From assembly GCA_011390415.1 (NCBI GenBank), contig JAABSL010000346.1:1-36679 (forward strand): DNA of 36,679 nucleotides, in the 5' to 3' direction. The stretch comes from Desulfobacteraceae bacterium. Lineage in GTDB: Bacteria > Desulfobacterota > Desulfobacteria > Desulfobacterales > Desulfosalsimonadaceae. The position numbers and the translations under genes were made by a program. This document shows positions 17,463 to 25,575 of this stretch, piece by piece. How positions within the stretch are numbered: position 1 is the first letter of the stretch; each line of letters opens with the position of its first letter. Below the pieces are notes generated by a model, which was given only the letters and a program-made list of their open reading frames with translations, did no database searches and was not told the DNA's origin.

Positions 17463-17520
17463 GCAGTACTTTTGAAACCGGAGGCGTAGCAGTTTTACGC
17501 TGAGGATTTCAACAGTGCGA
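17463..17520. repeat. Imperfect inverted repeat between cytochrome genes
   Basis: Within the 186-bp gap after the tetraheme gene, left arm 17463-17488 and right arm 17496-17520 are imperfectly complementary. TTGAAA (17472-17477) pairs with TTTCAA (17507-17512) and GCGTA (17484-17488) with TACGC (17496-17500), leaving a 7-nt loop. No T-tract follows, so it is not a standard terminator. It may be a mobile palindromic repeat or an mRNA-stabilising stem between the tetraheme gene and the rest of the transcript. Confidence 0.4.
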
Positions 17521-17555
17521 GAACACAGGCCCGGATCAAAAGGTGCTTTTTCGGG

Positions 17556-18215
17556 TTATTTGTCATGACATGTGAGGCACAACGCTGACGCCGTATTGTC
17601 TTTGAGCAGCAATTTTGTTCCCGGCACGGCTCTTGTATTATGAACATCATGGCAGGAGGAACATTCCATCCGGCTTTGAAACAGCATATCATCATGAATG
17701 GTTCCCGAACTGCGGATCAGGCCCGACAGTTTGGTGGACGGGTCATAGAGTTCACCGTCTTCCGTGGCCAGAGACGTATCATAAACAAAAGAAATCGGGT
17801 GATCATTGCTCAGGTCGGTGCCGATCAGCACATCACCGAAAAGAAAAATGGTGCCGTTTTTGATATCCCCGTAATTTTCCAGCGCCACCGTACCGTCATG
17901 GCACGAAAGACAGATTTTGGAAGGCCCGCCCGGCTGGCTGTCCACGTCCGCATCTAAGGTGGGGGACCGGGCGGTGTCATACATGATATACGTCACGGTG
18001 GACATTTCATGGTTCCACAACGGTGCCGGCAGCGGCTTTGTATTATGGGGGGTATGGCAGGGCTTGCAGATCTCTCCGCTTTCATTCCACAAATACCCGC
18101 GAAAATCATGGGCAGACCCGGCAATGGTTCCTGCCAGGGCAACCGATGAAAAAATAAGCAGCAACACCAACATCACGGCCGGCATTTCTTTTTTTAGGTT
18201 CGACGCACTCACCAT
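17556..18215 (-). CDS. Tetraheme c-type cytochrome, possible nanowire subunit (OmcE-like)
   Basis: 219 residues from the ATG at 18215 (AAAGGTG just upstream); the longer frame needs a TTG start. Signal peptide ending VALA-G, no lipobox. CxxCH motifs at 50, 102, 185 and 213, the last only two residues from the C-terminus. The arrangement (AGSAHDF at the mature start, CxxCH-TPHN, LWNHE, MYD, CLSCHDGTVAL, GTDLSNDHPISFVYD, CSSCHDVHN, CLTCHDK) is the one I recall for OmcE-type tetraheme cytochromes of Geobacter, which polymerise into extracellular filaments. That match is from memory, not from a search. A secreted, small, 4-heme protein next to an outer-membrane conduit fits that job. The flanking gaps of 186 bp on both sides are large for this locus, which would allow its own expression level. 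Confidence 0.82.
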   Translation of the reverse strand: MVSASNLKKEMPAVMLVLLLIFSSVALAGTIAGSAHDFRGYLWNESGEICKPCHTPHNTKPLPAPLWNHEMSTVTYIMYDTARSPTLDADVDSQPGGPSKICLSCHDGTVALENYGDIKNGTIFLFGDVLIGTDLSNDHPISFVYDTSLATEDGELYDPSTKLSGLIRSSGTIHDDMLFQSRMECSSCHDVHNTRAVPGTKLLLKDNTASALCLTCHDK

Positions 18216-18401
18216 ATTCACCTTTAATACCCAATTTTCATGGTTAAACAAACGGGAAGAACGGGTTCTATTCTCCCCGGCCAGTCTATTTTATAACAGC
18301 GCCCGGGAATGCTATAATTAAATATGTTACCGAAATAATTTAGCAATTCTGTTGTCAGGTGGCAAGGACTATTTCCCGCCCTCACTGTGTGCGTCCCGGT
18401 G

Positions 18402-19385
18402 CTACATCTGATGACACTCCTTGCACAAATTTTCCGGGATGCGATGCCTGTACTTACTGCCCGCCCCTTTGGAGCCGGGACGATCAGCCGGAATCACCCC
18501 GCGCGCATGCGGGTTATGGCAGGTAATGCATGTCATTTTTCCGTTTTCATCCAGAGGCAGCCGGATGTTGTATTTTTCTTCCATGACCTCGATCCGCTGC
18601 AACCCGTCCGGCGACGGCTCAATCCCCATATGATCGGCATTTCCCGAATGATTTCCCGCAATATGATGGCACCGGCGGCACATCATCTCTATATCTCCCA
18701 AAAACTTCACATCCTTAAACGTGGCATGTTTTTCATCCGGTTTTTCAGTATGGCACATCAGGCACGTCTCTATGATGATCTCACCCTCGTCGTTTAACTG
18801 CTGGTGAGGATCGAGCTTTTGGTAATTTTCCCGGGCATGACATTTATAGCAAAATTCCGTCCGGTTCGGATAAGGGGCCCCGCGCAAAGAATTCCTGTTA
18901 AACAGCCGCTTCTGGCATTGCCAATAAATATTATGGCATGTCAGGCAGGTAACCTGCCCGTTTTCCAAAGGGAAATCAGCCGGCATCCGTTCCTTTTTTT
19001 CCGGTGCGGGCGTTACGTCAACCGGATGGATATAGACCCCCGGCGAAAGATCATGACAGCGGCATAACCGATTATAGTCACCACCGAACATCAGATACGG
19101 ATCTTCGCCCTCCACCGGGGTTGTTTCATGGCACTCGTTACAATATTTACCGGTATAATGAATATTGGTGGATGCGGTGACATCCGGATTTTCAAAACTG
19201 AATTCCGGTGCCGGGGGCGTTGCCATATCATCAGCCGCACCGTCGGCCGCACCAGTTGTTGAACCGGACTCCGAATACTCACCATCGCCGTCCGGTTCAA
19301 CGATCTGACATGCAACCAGCACCAGACAGAACACGGCCATGAGGGCTACTGCCAGTTTTACCTTTAATAGCATCTGCCGGGACAT
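18402..19385 (-). CDS. Heptaheme c-type cytochrome lipoprotein (module B)
   Basis: 327 residues from the ATG at 19385; the longer frame starts at TTG and overlaps the 20-heme gene. Signal peptide with a Cys after VLVA (C26), read as a lipobox, then a Gly/Ala/Asp-rich linker. CxxCH motifs lie at 82, 147, 179, 208, 236, 286 and 321, plus a CRCH (one residue between the cysteines) at 108. It is a clear paralogue of 33165-34058: the shared phrases are NIHYTGKYC, GDYNRLCRCH, CQKRLFN.NSLRGAPYP, CLMCHTEKPDEK.AT, CRRCHHIAGNH and the terminal CKECHQM. It probably tethers a heme chain to a membrane on the periplasmic or outer face. It comes after the 20-heme gene here, but its paralogue opens module A. 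Confidence 0.85.
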   Translation of the reverse strand: MSRQMLLKVKLAVALMAVFCLVLVACQIVEPDGDGEYSESGSTTGAADGAADDMATPPAPEFSFENPDVTASTNIHYTGKYCNECHETTPVEGEDPYLMFGGDYNRLCRCHDLSPGVYIHPVDVTPAPEKKERMPADFPLENGQVTCLTCHNIYWQCQKRLFNRNSLRGAPYPNRTEFCYKCHARENYQKLDPHQQLNDEGEIIIETCLMCHTEKPDEKHATFKDVKFLGDIEMMCRRCHHIAGNHSGNADHMGIEPSPDGLQRIEVMEEKYNIRLPLDENGKMTCITCHNPHARGVIPADRPGSKGAGSKYRHRIPENLCKECHQM

Positions 19386-19395
19386 CGGATAATGG

Positions 19396-21921
19396 TTACG
19401 GAATAACAAATCGGTTTCTCCCTATCCCCTGTTTCGGTTCTTTTCGTTTATCAGCCTTGTGAAAATATTTGAACATAAACAGTCCTTCCGGTCCATGGCA
19501 CCGGCTGCACACCCGTTCAGGCAGGTGGGGTCTTAAAAAACTGGAGGCAACATTACCTTCACGATTGGCTTCATCGCCTTGTCTTACGTCGTCGCTGCGC
19601 CATTGATGGGCATTGTGGCATGACGGGCATGAGATCCTGCCGGCCATGACCAGGCGCGCATTTTCCGGATCAAAAATCGGAAATACCGGTTCCGCCATGG
19701 AACCCTTTTGAAAATTGGCCACAAACAAAGTTTCCGGATGCGATGAAATCTCCGGCACTTTGGCGGCGGCGGCCCCTTTTTCAGAATGGCAGGTATTGCA
19801 CATCCGGTCCATTACATGATCGCCATTGCCCAGTTGCCGGGCCCACAGCCGAATCCCCTCGGCGTTATGATGGACCAGGTGACAGGAGCCGCATACACCG
19901 GATTCAAACGGTGTCCGGCCGGCGATATTTCTTGCGCCCGGAGCGGTCCGGAGCAGGTTGTGGTCCGACTGCCGGACATCGGTTTTATCGGGATGGCAGC
20001 GGAGGCAGATATCCGATTCCGGGGCCGTGTCGAGGCGCAGAAACCGTTCCAACGGACGGCCTTCAACTGCCACCGGTTCACCGTTTTTCGATAGAACGAG
20101 GGTCCGGCGATGGGGATCATGGCAGGTATAGCAGGTCATGACGCCGCTGTCTGCCACCTCCCCGGCCGCATTGAAAAGGGGCAGTCCTTTCAAACGGGTC
20201 CGCATCCCTTCGGATAAGGAAACATTGACCGGATGAGAATTTTCCGGAATAATTTTGTGGGCCGCCAGTCCGCCCTCTTGATGACATGCGGCACACATAT
20301 CGTAAATTTTCGTGCCGGTTTCCGTTGTTATATTGCGGCCCCAGATAAATCCTTCCGGTTCACTGTTATGGAGGAAGTGACAATTCCGGCACAAGCCCGG
20401 TTCGGCAATCTTTTGTGTCATGATTTCGTGGCCGTCGGGGAATTCGCTTTCAAGGTCATGGCCGGAACCCCGGATGCCAAATTTGTCATCATGGCAGGCG
20501 CGGCAGAGTCCGGGGGACGGCTTTCTTAATAATGTATTTTTGGGGGCTGCCGTGCCGGTTTCAGCAAGGGGCGTTTCTTGGATCGCCGGGCCGCCGTGGG
20601 TATCATGACAGGTAGCACAGGTCATTTCGCCGTATTTATCCGCCACCCCGAATTTATTGAACAGCGGCAGATCCAGCCGCCCGTTTTCCAGGACAATGGT
20701 CCGGTAAGGATCGGCATCTGCGTCACCGATCATTTCAGCCAGCGTCATTCCCACCGGATGGCTGTAGCCGGCCAGTTTTTCGTTTTCAGCCACCGTTCCC
20801 CGGGCATGACAACTCATGCAAAGGGCCGTGGTCCGGTCCGCCTCTTCATACTTTTCCGGCAGACGGCGGGCCGGATTGTGAGGCAAATGGCAGGCCGAAC
20901 AGACGCCGGATTCGGACACGGTTTTTCCTTGCAGGTTCTTTTCGTCTTTGGCTGAAATGCCGAGATTGTGCCGGGTTTTTTCCAGCCGCTGTTTGTCCGT
21001 GTGGCAGGTCATACAAAACTTCGATTTTTCATTTTTCTCGACCAGCAGCGCCGGTTGATTGATCTTGTTATTATGGACCTTGTGGCAAGTCTGACAGGTG
21101 ATCACGTCATCATAGCCCAGTTTGGCGCCTTTTTCCTGCAGCGTCTCCGGCACCACGGCTTTCTGAGGGCGCACATTGATCACATGATTGGCGTTTCGCA
21201 TACCGGACGGATCAAAAATATTCTTATCCCGGTGACACGTTATGCAGAGTCCGCTGTCACCGGCGCCCATGACCAGATACCCTTCCCGGGGGGCGCCATG
21301 GGCCGTATGGCAGGTTTCGCATATCATCTGATTTTTTTTGCTTCCTTCATGGGCGCCGCGCATCTTCAGCGTCTTTGGAATGATTTGTTTGCTTTCACCC
21401 AAGCTATGATTGCCCGCATCCGGGCCGCCGGATTTGTCCGGATGGCACATGCGGCACATGGCCGAATCCCGGTTGGACACCCGCATAAAAATGGTTTCAT
21501 CGATGCCGGGCCCGCTCGGCACACCGTGGGCCGTGTGACAGGTGGCGCACTGTACCCTGCCGTTTTCATCAAGGGGGAAGGCTGCCGGGATTTTCATATC
21601 GGCCGGCGGCTTCACATTGGTTTGATGCTCATTGCCGTGGCGCGTCCGTTTTCGGGAATCCATGACACTGCCGTCGTGACAGGAAAAGCACATTTCCGCA
21701 TCAGCCGCCACTTTCTCGGATTGATAGGGAACCAGGTCCGTTCCCCTGCCGTCAACAAAAAAAGTGTCAATCCAGCGATAATGACATATGGCGCATGCCT
21801 TGGCCGAATTCGGATTTTTGGGAACATCTGCGGGGGCGGCCGCAAACCCGGCTGCGGGCATCTGGAAAACAATCATCAAACAAATGGTGATGATGCTGCG
21901 GCAAATTCTTTTCTGCATCAT
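19396..21921 (-). CDS. 20-heme c-type cytochrome (module B)
   Basis: 841 residues, signal peptide (cleavage near residue 28), no lipobox or other membrane segment. Twenty CxxCH motifs at 43, 78, 125, 156, 201, 226, 276, 303, 341, 368, 435, 473, 511, 543, 597, 639, 677, 708, 765 and 805. Hemes 3-8 are three diheme repeats about 75 residues apart (CxTCHxxHG ... CxxCHxDK). Hemes 9-20 are three tetraheme repeats starting at 341, 511 and 677, each opening with SGxCxxCHxxHN and containing SHPV, LPLFN and TCxxCHDxH. The design is a periplasmic or secreted linear heme wire. It shares its repeat plan with the 18-heme protein at 26836-29244 but has one more diheme unit. It overlaps the upstream NHL gene by 4 bp (ATGA). 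Confidence 0.9.
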   Translation of the reverse strand: MMQKRICRSIITICLMIVFQMPAAGFAAAPADVPKNPNSAKACAICHYRWIDTFFVDGRGTDLVPYQSEKVAADAEMCFSCHDGSVMDSRKRTRHGNEHQTNVKPPADMKIPAAFPLDENGRVQCATCHTAHGVPSGPGIDETIFMRVSNRDSAMCRMCHPDKSGGPDAGNHSLGESKQIIPKTLKMRGAHEGSKKNQMICETCHTAHGAPREGYLVMGAGDSGLCITCHRDKNIFDPSGMRNANHVINVRPQKAVVPETLQEKGAKLGYDDVITCQTCHKVHNNKINQPALLVEKNEKSKFCMTCHTDKQRLEKTRHNLGISAKDEKNLQGKTVSESGVCSACHLPHNPARRLPEKYEEADRTTALCMSCHARGTVAENEKLAGYSHPVGMTLAEMIGDADADPYRTIVLENGRLDLPLFNKFGVADKYGEMTCATCHDTHGGPAIQETPLAETGTAAPKNTLLRKPSPGLCRACHDDKFGIRGSGHDLESEFPDGHEIMTQKIAEPGLCRNCHFLHNSEPEGFIWGRNITTETGTKIYDMCAACHQEGGLAAHKIIPENSHPVNVSLSEGMRTRLKGLPLFNAAGEVADSGVMTCYTCHDPHRRTLVLSKNGEPVAVEGRPLERFLRLDTAPESDICLRCHPDKTDVRQSDHNLLRTAPGARNIAGRTPFESGVCGSCHLVHHNAEGIRLWARQLGNGDHVMDRMCNTCHSEKGAAAAKVPEISSHPETLFVANFQKGSMAEPVFPIFDPENARLVMAGRISCPSCHNAHQWRSDDVRQGDEANREGNVASSFLRPHLPERVCSRCHGPEGLFMFKYFHKADKRKEPKQGIGRNRFVIP

Positions 21922-22856
21922 GGGCCCTCTGGTGTAATGCGGTAGACACTGACCTTCTGGTCCAGCATTTCAACCACGTACAGGCGGTTGTCCCGGTCAA
22001 TATAAAGGCCGACGGGTGTCTTAAATTTTTGAACTGTTTTCTGCCGGCCATCTCCCAGCACCCCGTAAAATCCCCCCCAGGTGCCGAATACCTGGATCAC
22101 GCCCATGTAACTGTCGCTCACATAAATTCGGTTGTTCGCATCTACGGCAACCCCTTTGGGCCGGAAAAACTGTCCTTTTTCCACACCCCAGCCGCCGACA
22201 TAGGTGACGAACAAGCCTTCGGGACTGATGACCTGGACCCGGGTATTGATGACATCGACAACATAGAGATAATTCTCCTTGTTCAGTGCGGCTAAAAACG
22301 GATACCGGAACTTCAGCTCCTGGTCTCCCGCCCCCCCGATGGTATTAATCAACTGCCGGGTTGACAGATCATAAACAAGAAGCCGATGGTTGTCGTTATC
22401 CACCGCATACAGACGGTTGCGCGACTCATCCACCGCCACATCCGTGGGATCCGCGGGTTTATCGCCTTTGGCCGGCAGGTCAATGGATGCGGTAAAATTT
22501 GTATCCCGGTCAAATATCTGAACCCGGCTGTTGCCGGCATCGGCTATGTAAATATTGCCCGCATTGTCCACATCAATGCCGAGGGGAAACTGAAACCGGC
22601 CATTGCCGCTGCCTTCTTTTCCAAAGGCCGAAAGTGCTTTGCCATCTTTGTCAAACACTTTTATCCGGTTGTTCACACCGTCGACCACATAAATTTTGCC
22701 GTCTTTTGAAACCGCCACATCACTGGGCTCGCTGAAGTCTGCTGAAATTTCAAATAAAAGATCGATATTCACAATATTGACGCCCAAAGCAGGACCTGCC
22801 GACAGAACCGCAAAAGCCACAATCATATGGAAAAGAATAATCCGGCGGATGTGCAT
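21918..22856 (-). CDS. NHL-repeat beta-propeller protein, exported (module B)
   Basis: 312 residues from the ATG at 22856 (one codon inside a TTG-started frame). Signal peptide ending ALG, no lipobox, so soluble periplasmic or secreted. Six NHL repeats follow, e.g. SEPSDVAVSKDGKIYVVDGVNNRIKVFD, FPLGIDVDNAGNIYIADAGNSRVQIFD and RPKGVAVDANNRIYVSDSYMGVIQVF. It is paralogous to 29241-30185, sharing YVVDGVNNR, QYPLGID, KPADP.DV, DNDNHK and VVDV.NTR. Both genes sit directly upstream of a giant cytochrome with the same 4-bp stop/start overlap, which argues that propeller and cytochrome are made in fixed ratio and bind each other. Confidence 0.88.
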   Translation of the reverse strand: MHIRRIILFHMIVAFAVLSAGPALGVNIVNIDLLFEISADFSEPSDVAVSKDGKIYVVDGVNNRIKVFDKDGKALSAFGKEGSGNGRFQFPLGIDVDNAGNIYIADAGNSRVQIFDRDTNFTASIDLPAKGDKPADPTDVAVDESRNRLYAVDNDNHRLLVYDLSTRQLINTIGGAGDQELKFRYPFLAALNKENYLYVVDVINTRVQVISPEGLFVTYVGGWGVEKGQFFRPKGVAVDANNRIYVSDSYMGVIQVFGTWGGFYGVLGDGRQKTVQKFKTPVGLYIDRDNRLYVVEMLDQKVSVYRITPEGP

Positions 22857-22938
22857 CAAAGCCCCCGTTTAAGTGTGCGCACGGTTTTGGTTATTTTCGG
22901 GTTATCTGGTTTTTTTATCATATTTTCTGGTTTTATAT

Positions 22939-23886
22939 TTACCGGAACATGTCCGGGAAGTAAAAGATCTTGTATTTGGTCACCAGCCCCTTGATATTGA
23001 TATTGATCAGGTCATGTGCTTTTCTGGACGAAAAACCGAGATCTTCGAAATCAAGGATAGTGTCCGTTGAATGGCATTCATGGCAGGTCACACTGACGGC
23101 ATTTTTATGGATGTCTTTGTGAAAATACGCCAGCCGTTCTTTTTTCTCGGCAGATGTCCACTGGTCTGCTTTTGCAAGGTATGCTTCTGCTTTTTCCGTA
23201 TCCCAGGTATTGTGCAATGATTTTTTTTCACCGTTTTCTTCGGAAAAAACCGAAATTCTCGATATAAAATGACCGGTTTCCGATTCACCGCCGAGCTTGG
23301 GGTTAAACCGGGCACCAAACGGTTTGCCCGCAAAATCGGCGGTTTCCGAACCCGTCCATTCATAGTCGATATTTGTATATTCCTCCCGGTTGATATGGCA
23401 TGTCTCGCAGGTCATAAAACCGACATGCATGTTAATGAACGCTCTTGCCAGTTCATTGCTTTTGTGCGGATACAGCCGATGACATACCCGGCAGGCAGAC
23501 CCGTCCGCCAGACGGGTAATATAAAACTGCTCATTGTCATGCATTGTCTTTAAATTAAAGTCTGCGATCAGCTTTTTGTCTTTTTCGGCCAGATGGCATC
23601 CGTTCGTGCAATTAACGGCTGTTTCGCCCACATGCGGCACCTTGTTAACCGTGGTATGACATTTCCGGCAATCGGTTTTACCGTGGGGAGATTGCAGGTA
23701 ACGCTCCTCATCAATATGAAACACCCGGAACCCTTCCGGCGTTTCCGGCCGGGTCAGTCCCGGATACTGATGGCAGGTAAAACAGCCGCTCTCGTCCATG
23801 GCAAACCCGTTGTCCCGGGCAGATGCCAGTATCAGCACCAGCATCGATACACAAACCACTAATCGGCAGGGAATTTTTGGTATCAT
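22939..23886 (-). CDS. Hexaheme cytochrome fusing two module subunits (module B)
   Basis: 315 residues from the ATG at 23886 (AGGAAGAGG upstream); the longer frame runs into the preceding gene. Signal peptide ending about NGFA, no C-terminal membrane helix. Heme motifs: CxxCH at 35, 73, 132, 160 and 268, CX3CH (CTNGCH) at 93. The first about 115 residues resemble the start of the 8-site cytochromes (25576-26736, 32005-33078): CxxCH-x-YP, ...SPHGK..CRKCH....VPHV..., ...VNCTNGCH. The remainder resembles the triheme proteins (23939-24802, 30189-31076): CxxCHR.YPHK..E.ARA.INMH.GF..CETCH and the end CHECHSTD.ILDFEDLGFS. It is the extra subunit present only in module B, probably periplasmic. Confidence 0.82.
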   Translation of the reverse strand: MIPKIPCRLVVCVSMLVLILASARDNGFAMDESGCFTCHQYPGLTRPETPEGFRVFHIDEERYLQSPHGKTDCRKCHTTVNKVPHVGETAVNCTNGCHLAEKDKKLIADFNLKTMHDNEQFYITRLADGSACRVCHRLYPHKSNELARAFINMHVGFMTCETCHINREEYTNIDYEWTGSETADFAGKPFGARFNPKLGGESETGHFISRISVFSEENGEKKSLHNTWDTEKAEAYLAKADQWTSAEKKERLAYFHKDIHKNAVSVTCHECHSTDTILDFEDLGFSSRKAHDLININIKGLVTKYKIFYFPDMFR

Positions 23887-23938
23887 TGGTTTAATCCTCT
23901 TCCTATTCGAATCCGGAGCCCGGATTTTCAGCCGTCTT

Positions 23939-24802
23939 TTATTCTGTCTGCGGCGCTTCCCGAAAATCAATCACGGACGGCAGATGAATTGTCTTGTCCT
24001 TGTTGATCATGCCCACAAATTCATTGGAGATCAGGTGATCGACCCGCTGCCTGGAAAATCCGAGCTGTATGAAATCAAGATACCCGTCCTTTTTATGGCA
24101 GTCATTGCAGGATACGGGCTCTTTTGAAATCCCTTCGTGAAGCTTGGCTCTGGCTGCGTCGAATTGTTCTGTATTCAGTTCGGGGCTGATTTCCAGAAAA
24201 CGCCGGGCAGCGGATTCTGAAATCGGTGTCAGAATTTGCCGGATTCCCTGTTCGTTGACTTTTACGGGAAATATGGTTGCCGGATACTTGCCGTATTCTC
24301 CCTCAACGGCTTTTTTAAATTCCCCGGTCGCCCAAACCCGCCATAAAAATGCCGATATCTCATTTCCAAGGCGGGGTCCGTCGGGGATGTTTTCACCCCC
24401 CTTGCGCACATGGCATACGGAACAGGATATAAAGCCTTCATGCATGTTTAATAAGGCGCGTACCTTCTTTTCCTTGTCATGAGCATACCTCCCGTGACAC
24501 ATCACGCAGATCGGCGGCGGTTTTGCCGATTTTTCAACATAGGCGTCAATCATATGAAAATGGTCCCGGGGCACGGCTTCTTTTTTCGGAATAACCACCG
24601 GCAATACTTGCGGCTCCGGGCGGTATCGTAAAAGTGAAATCGACGCATTTAAATCAAATCCCGGGAAATAGACAAGACCCAGCAGCCACAGGCCAAATAC
24701 AAAAAAGGGTAAAAGATAGATCACTTTTATCAAAAACAGGCCGCTTTTTTTGATCATGCGAAAGGCCCGGGTAAAAATCGAAGCCTTCTTTTCTTTATTC
24801 AT
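23939..24802 (-). CDS. Membrane-anchored triheme c-type cytochrome (module B)
   Basis: 287 residues. A basic N-terminus and one membrane helix (about 21-46) act as an uncleaved anchor, so the bulk lies in the periplasm. CxxCH motifs at 99, 127 and 232. Conserved marks shared with 30189-31076 are CVMCHGRYAHDKEKKVRALLNMHEGF around heme 1-2 and CNDCHKKDGYLDFIQLGFS at heme 3. Isolated His residues (HFHM, NMHE, KLHEG) are likely distal heme ligands. It overlaps the cytochrome b gene by 8 bp, so it is presumably a subunit of the same quinone-linked complex, carrying electrons from heme b to the periplasmic wires. Confidence 0.83.
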   Translation of the reverse strand: MNKEKKASIFTRAFRMIKKSGLFLIKVIYLLPFFVFGLWLLGLVYFPGFDLNASISLLRYRPEPQVLPVVIPKKEAVPRDHFHMIDAYVEKSAKPPPICVMCHGRYAHDKEKKVRALLNMHEGFISCSVCHVRKGGENIPDGPRLGNEISAFLWRVWATGEFKKAVEGEYGKYPATIFPVKVNEQGIRQILTPISESAARRFLEISPELNTEQFDAARAKLHEGISKEPVSCNDCHKKDGYLDFIQLGFSRQRVDHLISNEFVGMINKDKTIHLPSVIDFREAPQTE

Positions 24803-25562
24803 CCTGTTTCGGTCCCTTCGTCAGGTAGATTTTCCGGAGTTTCGGATCACTCATGATCCTTTTGTAATGCAGGGGATACTCTTCCTTCATTTCGGCTTCA
24901 TCTATGATGCCGGTGAGCCACATGTTATCCCCGGGAAACTTGTGCGGCCGCAGGTGAACTTCATACATATGCCAGACCATCACCGCCAGGCAGGCCAGAA
25001 CCGCTTCCATCCCGTGAATCAGTGCGGCAATATCAATGATGAATTTATCCCAGAAAGACTCGGCCCACAAAATCAGACCCGAAGCCGACATCAGCCCGGT
25101 ACCGACAATCAGGGCCAGATACTCCATTTTGTGTTTATAGGAGAACCGGTCAAACTCCGGCGGGTGTTCTTTCACCTCGATATAATAGAGCATATTATGA
25201 ATAAATTCTTTGATATCTTTCGGCCGCGGCATCATGTCAAAAAGCCAGCGCCGGCCGGCCCGTTTAAAAATCAGATAATAGAAATGGTAGGCACTCACTA
25301 TAATCATAGCGGTCCCGGCCATACGATGCAGCACGCCGCGCACGGTAAACACGGTTTCTTTCGCCCCGCCGAGAAAATCAAGGGTTGTTTCGGGAATCCA
25401 GACCATAAAGCCCGTGGCGGCCAGAACAATAAAGCTGACGACAAAGATCATATGCTGGACTCTTTCATTAAAATTGAGCCGGACAAAATACAGGGGGGTA
25501 TCGCCCTGCTCTTTCTCCTTGCTCATTTTCCCTTGTTCCATGGTTATTTCATTGTGTGACAT
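24795..25562 (-). CDS. Cytochrome b subunit, diheme, quinone-linked (module B)
   Basis: 255 residues from the ATG at 25562 (AAGAGG six bases upstream). Four membrane helices at about 35-58, 78-100, 148-172 and 178-205. Histidines placed as heme b ligands are in RVQHM, VLHRM, SAYHFYY, LIHGM and VWHMYEVH, the pattern of the formate dehydrogenase gamma/Ni-Fe hydrogenase b-type and of CbcB of Geobacter. It would oxidise or reduce menaquinol and pass electrons between the two hemes b and the partner c cytochromes. It lies 13 bp after the membrane-anchored 8-site cytochrome gene (CbcA-like) and overlaps the triheme gene. Direction of flow in vivo is not readable from sequence. Confidence 0.85.
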   Translation of the reverse strand: MSHNEITMEQGKMSKEKEQGDTPLYFVRLNFNERVQHMIFVVSFIVLAATGFMVWIPETTLDFLGGAKETVFTVRGVLHRMAGTAMIIVSAYHFYYLIFKRAGRRWLFDMMPRPKDIKEFIHNMLYYIEVKEHPPEFDRFSYKHKMEYLALIVGTGLMSASGLILWAESFWDKFIIDIAALIHGMEAVLACLAVMVWHMYEVHLRPHKFPGDNMWLTGIIDEAEMKEEYPLHYKRIMSDPKLRKIYLTKGPKQDE

Positions 25563-25575
25563 ATGCAACCTCTTG

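Noticed and set aside
20968-21945. A 325-codon plus-strand open frame opposite the 20-heme gene
   Set aside because: It is the mirror of a real gene whose 20 CxxCH motifs prove the minus frame; the translation has no domain and is rich in His/Arg/Gly, as expected from antisense of Cys/His-rich coding sequence.
24750-25559. A 269-codon plus-strand open frame opposite the cytochrome b gene
   Set aside because: The minus frame has four membrane helices and placed His ligands; the plus frame has no recognisable feature.
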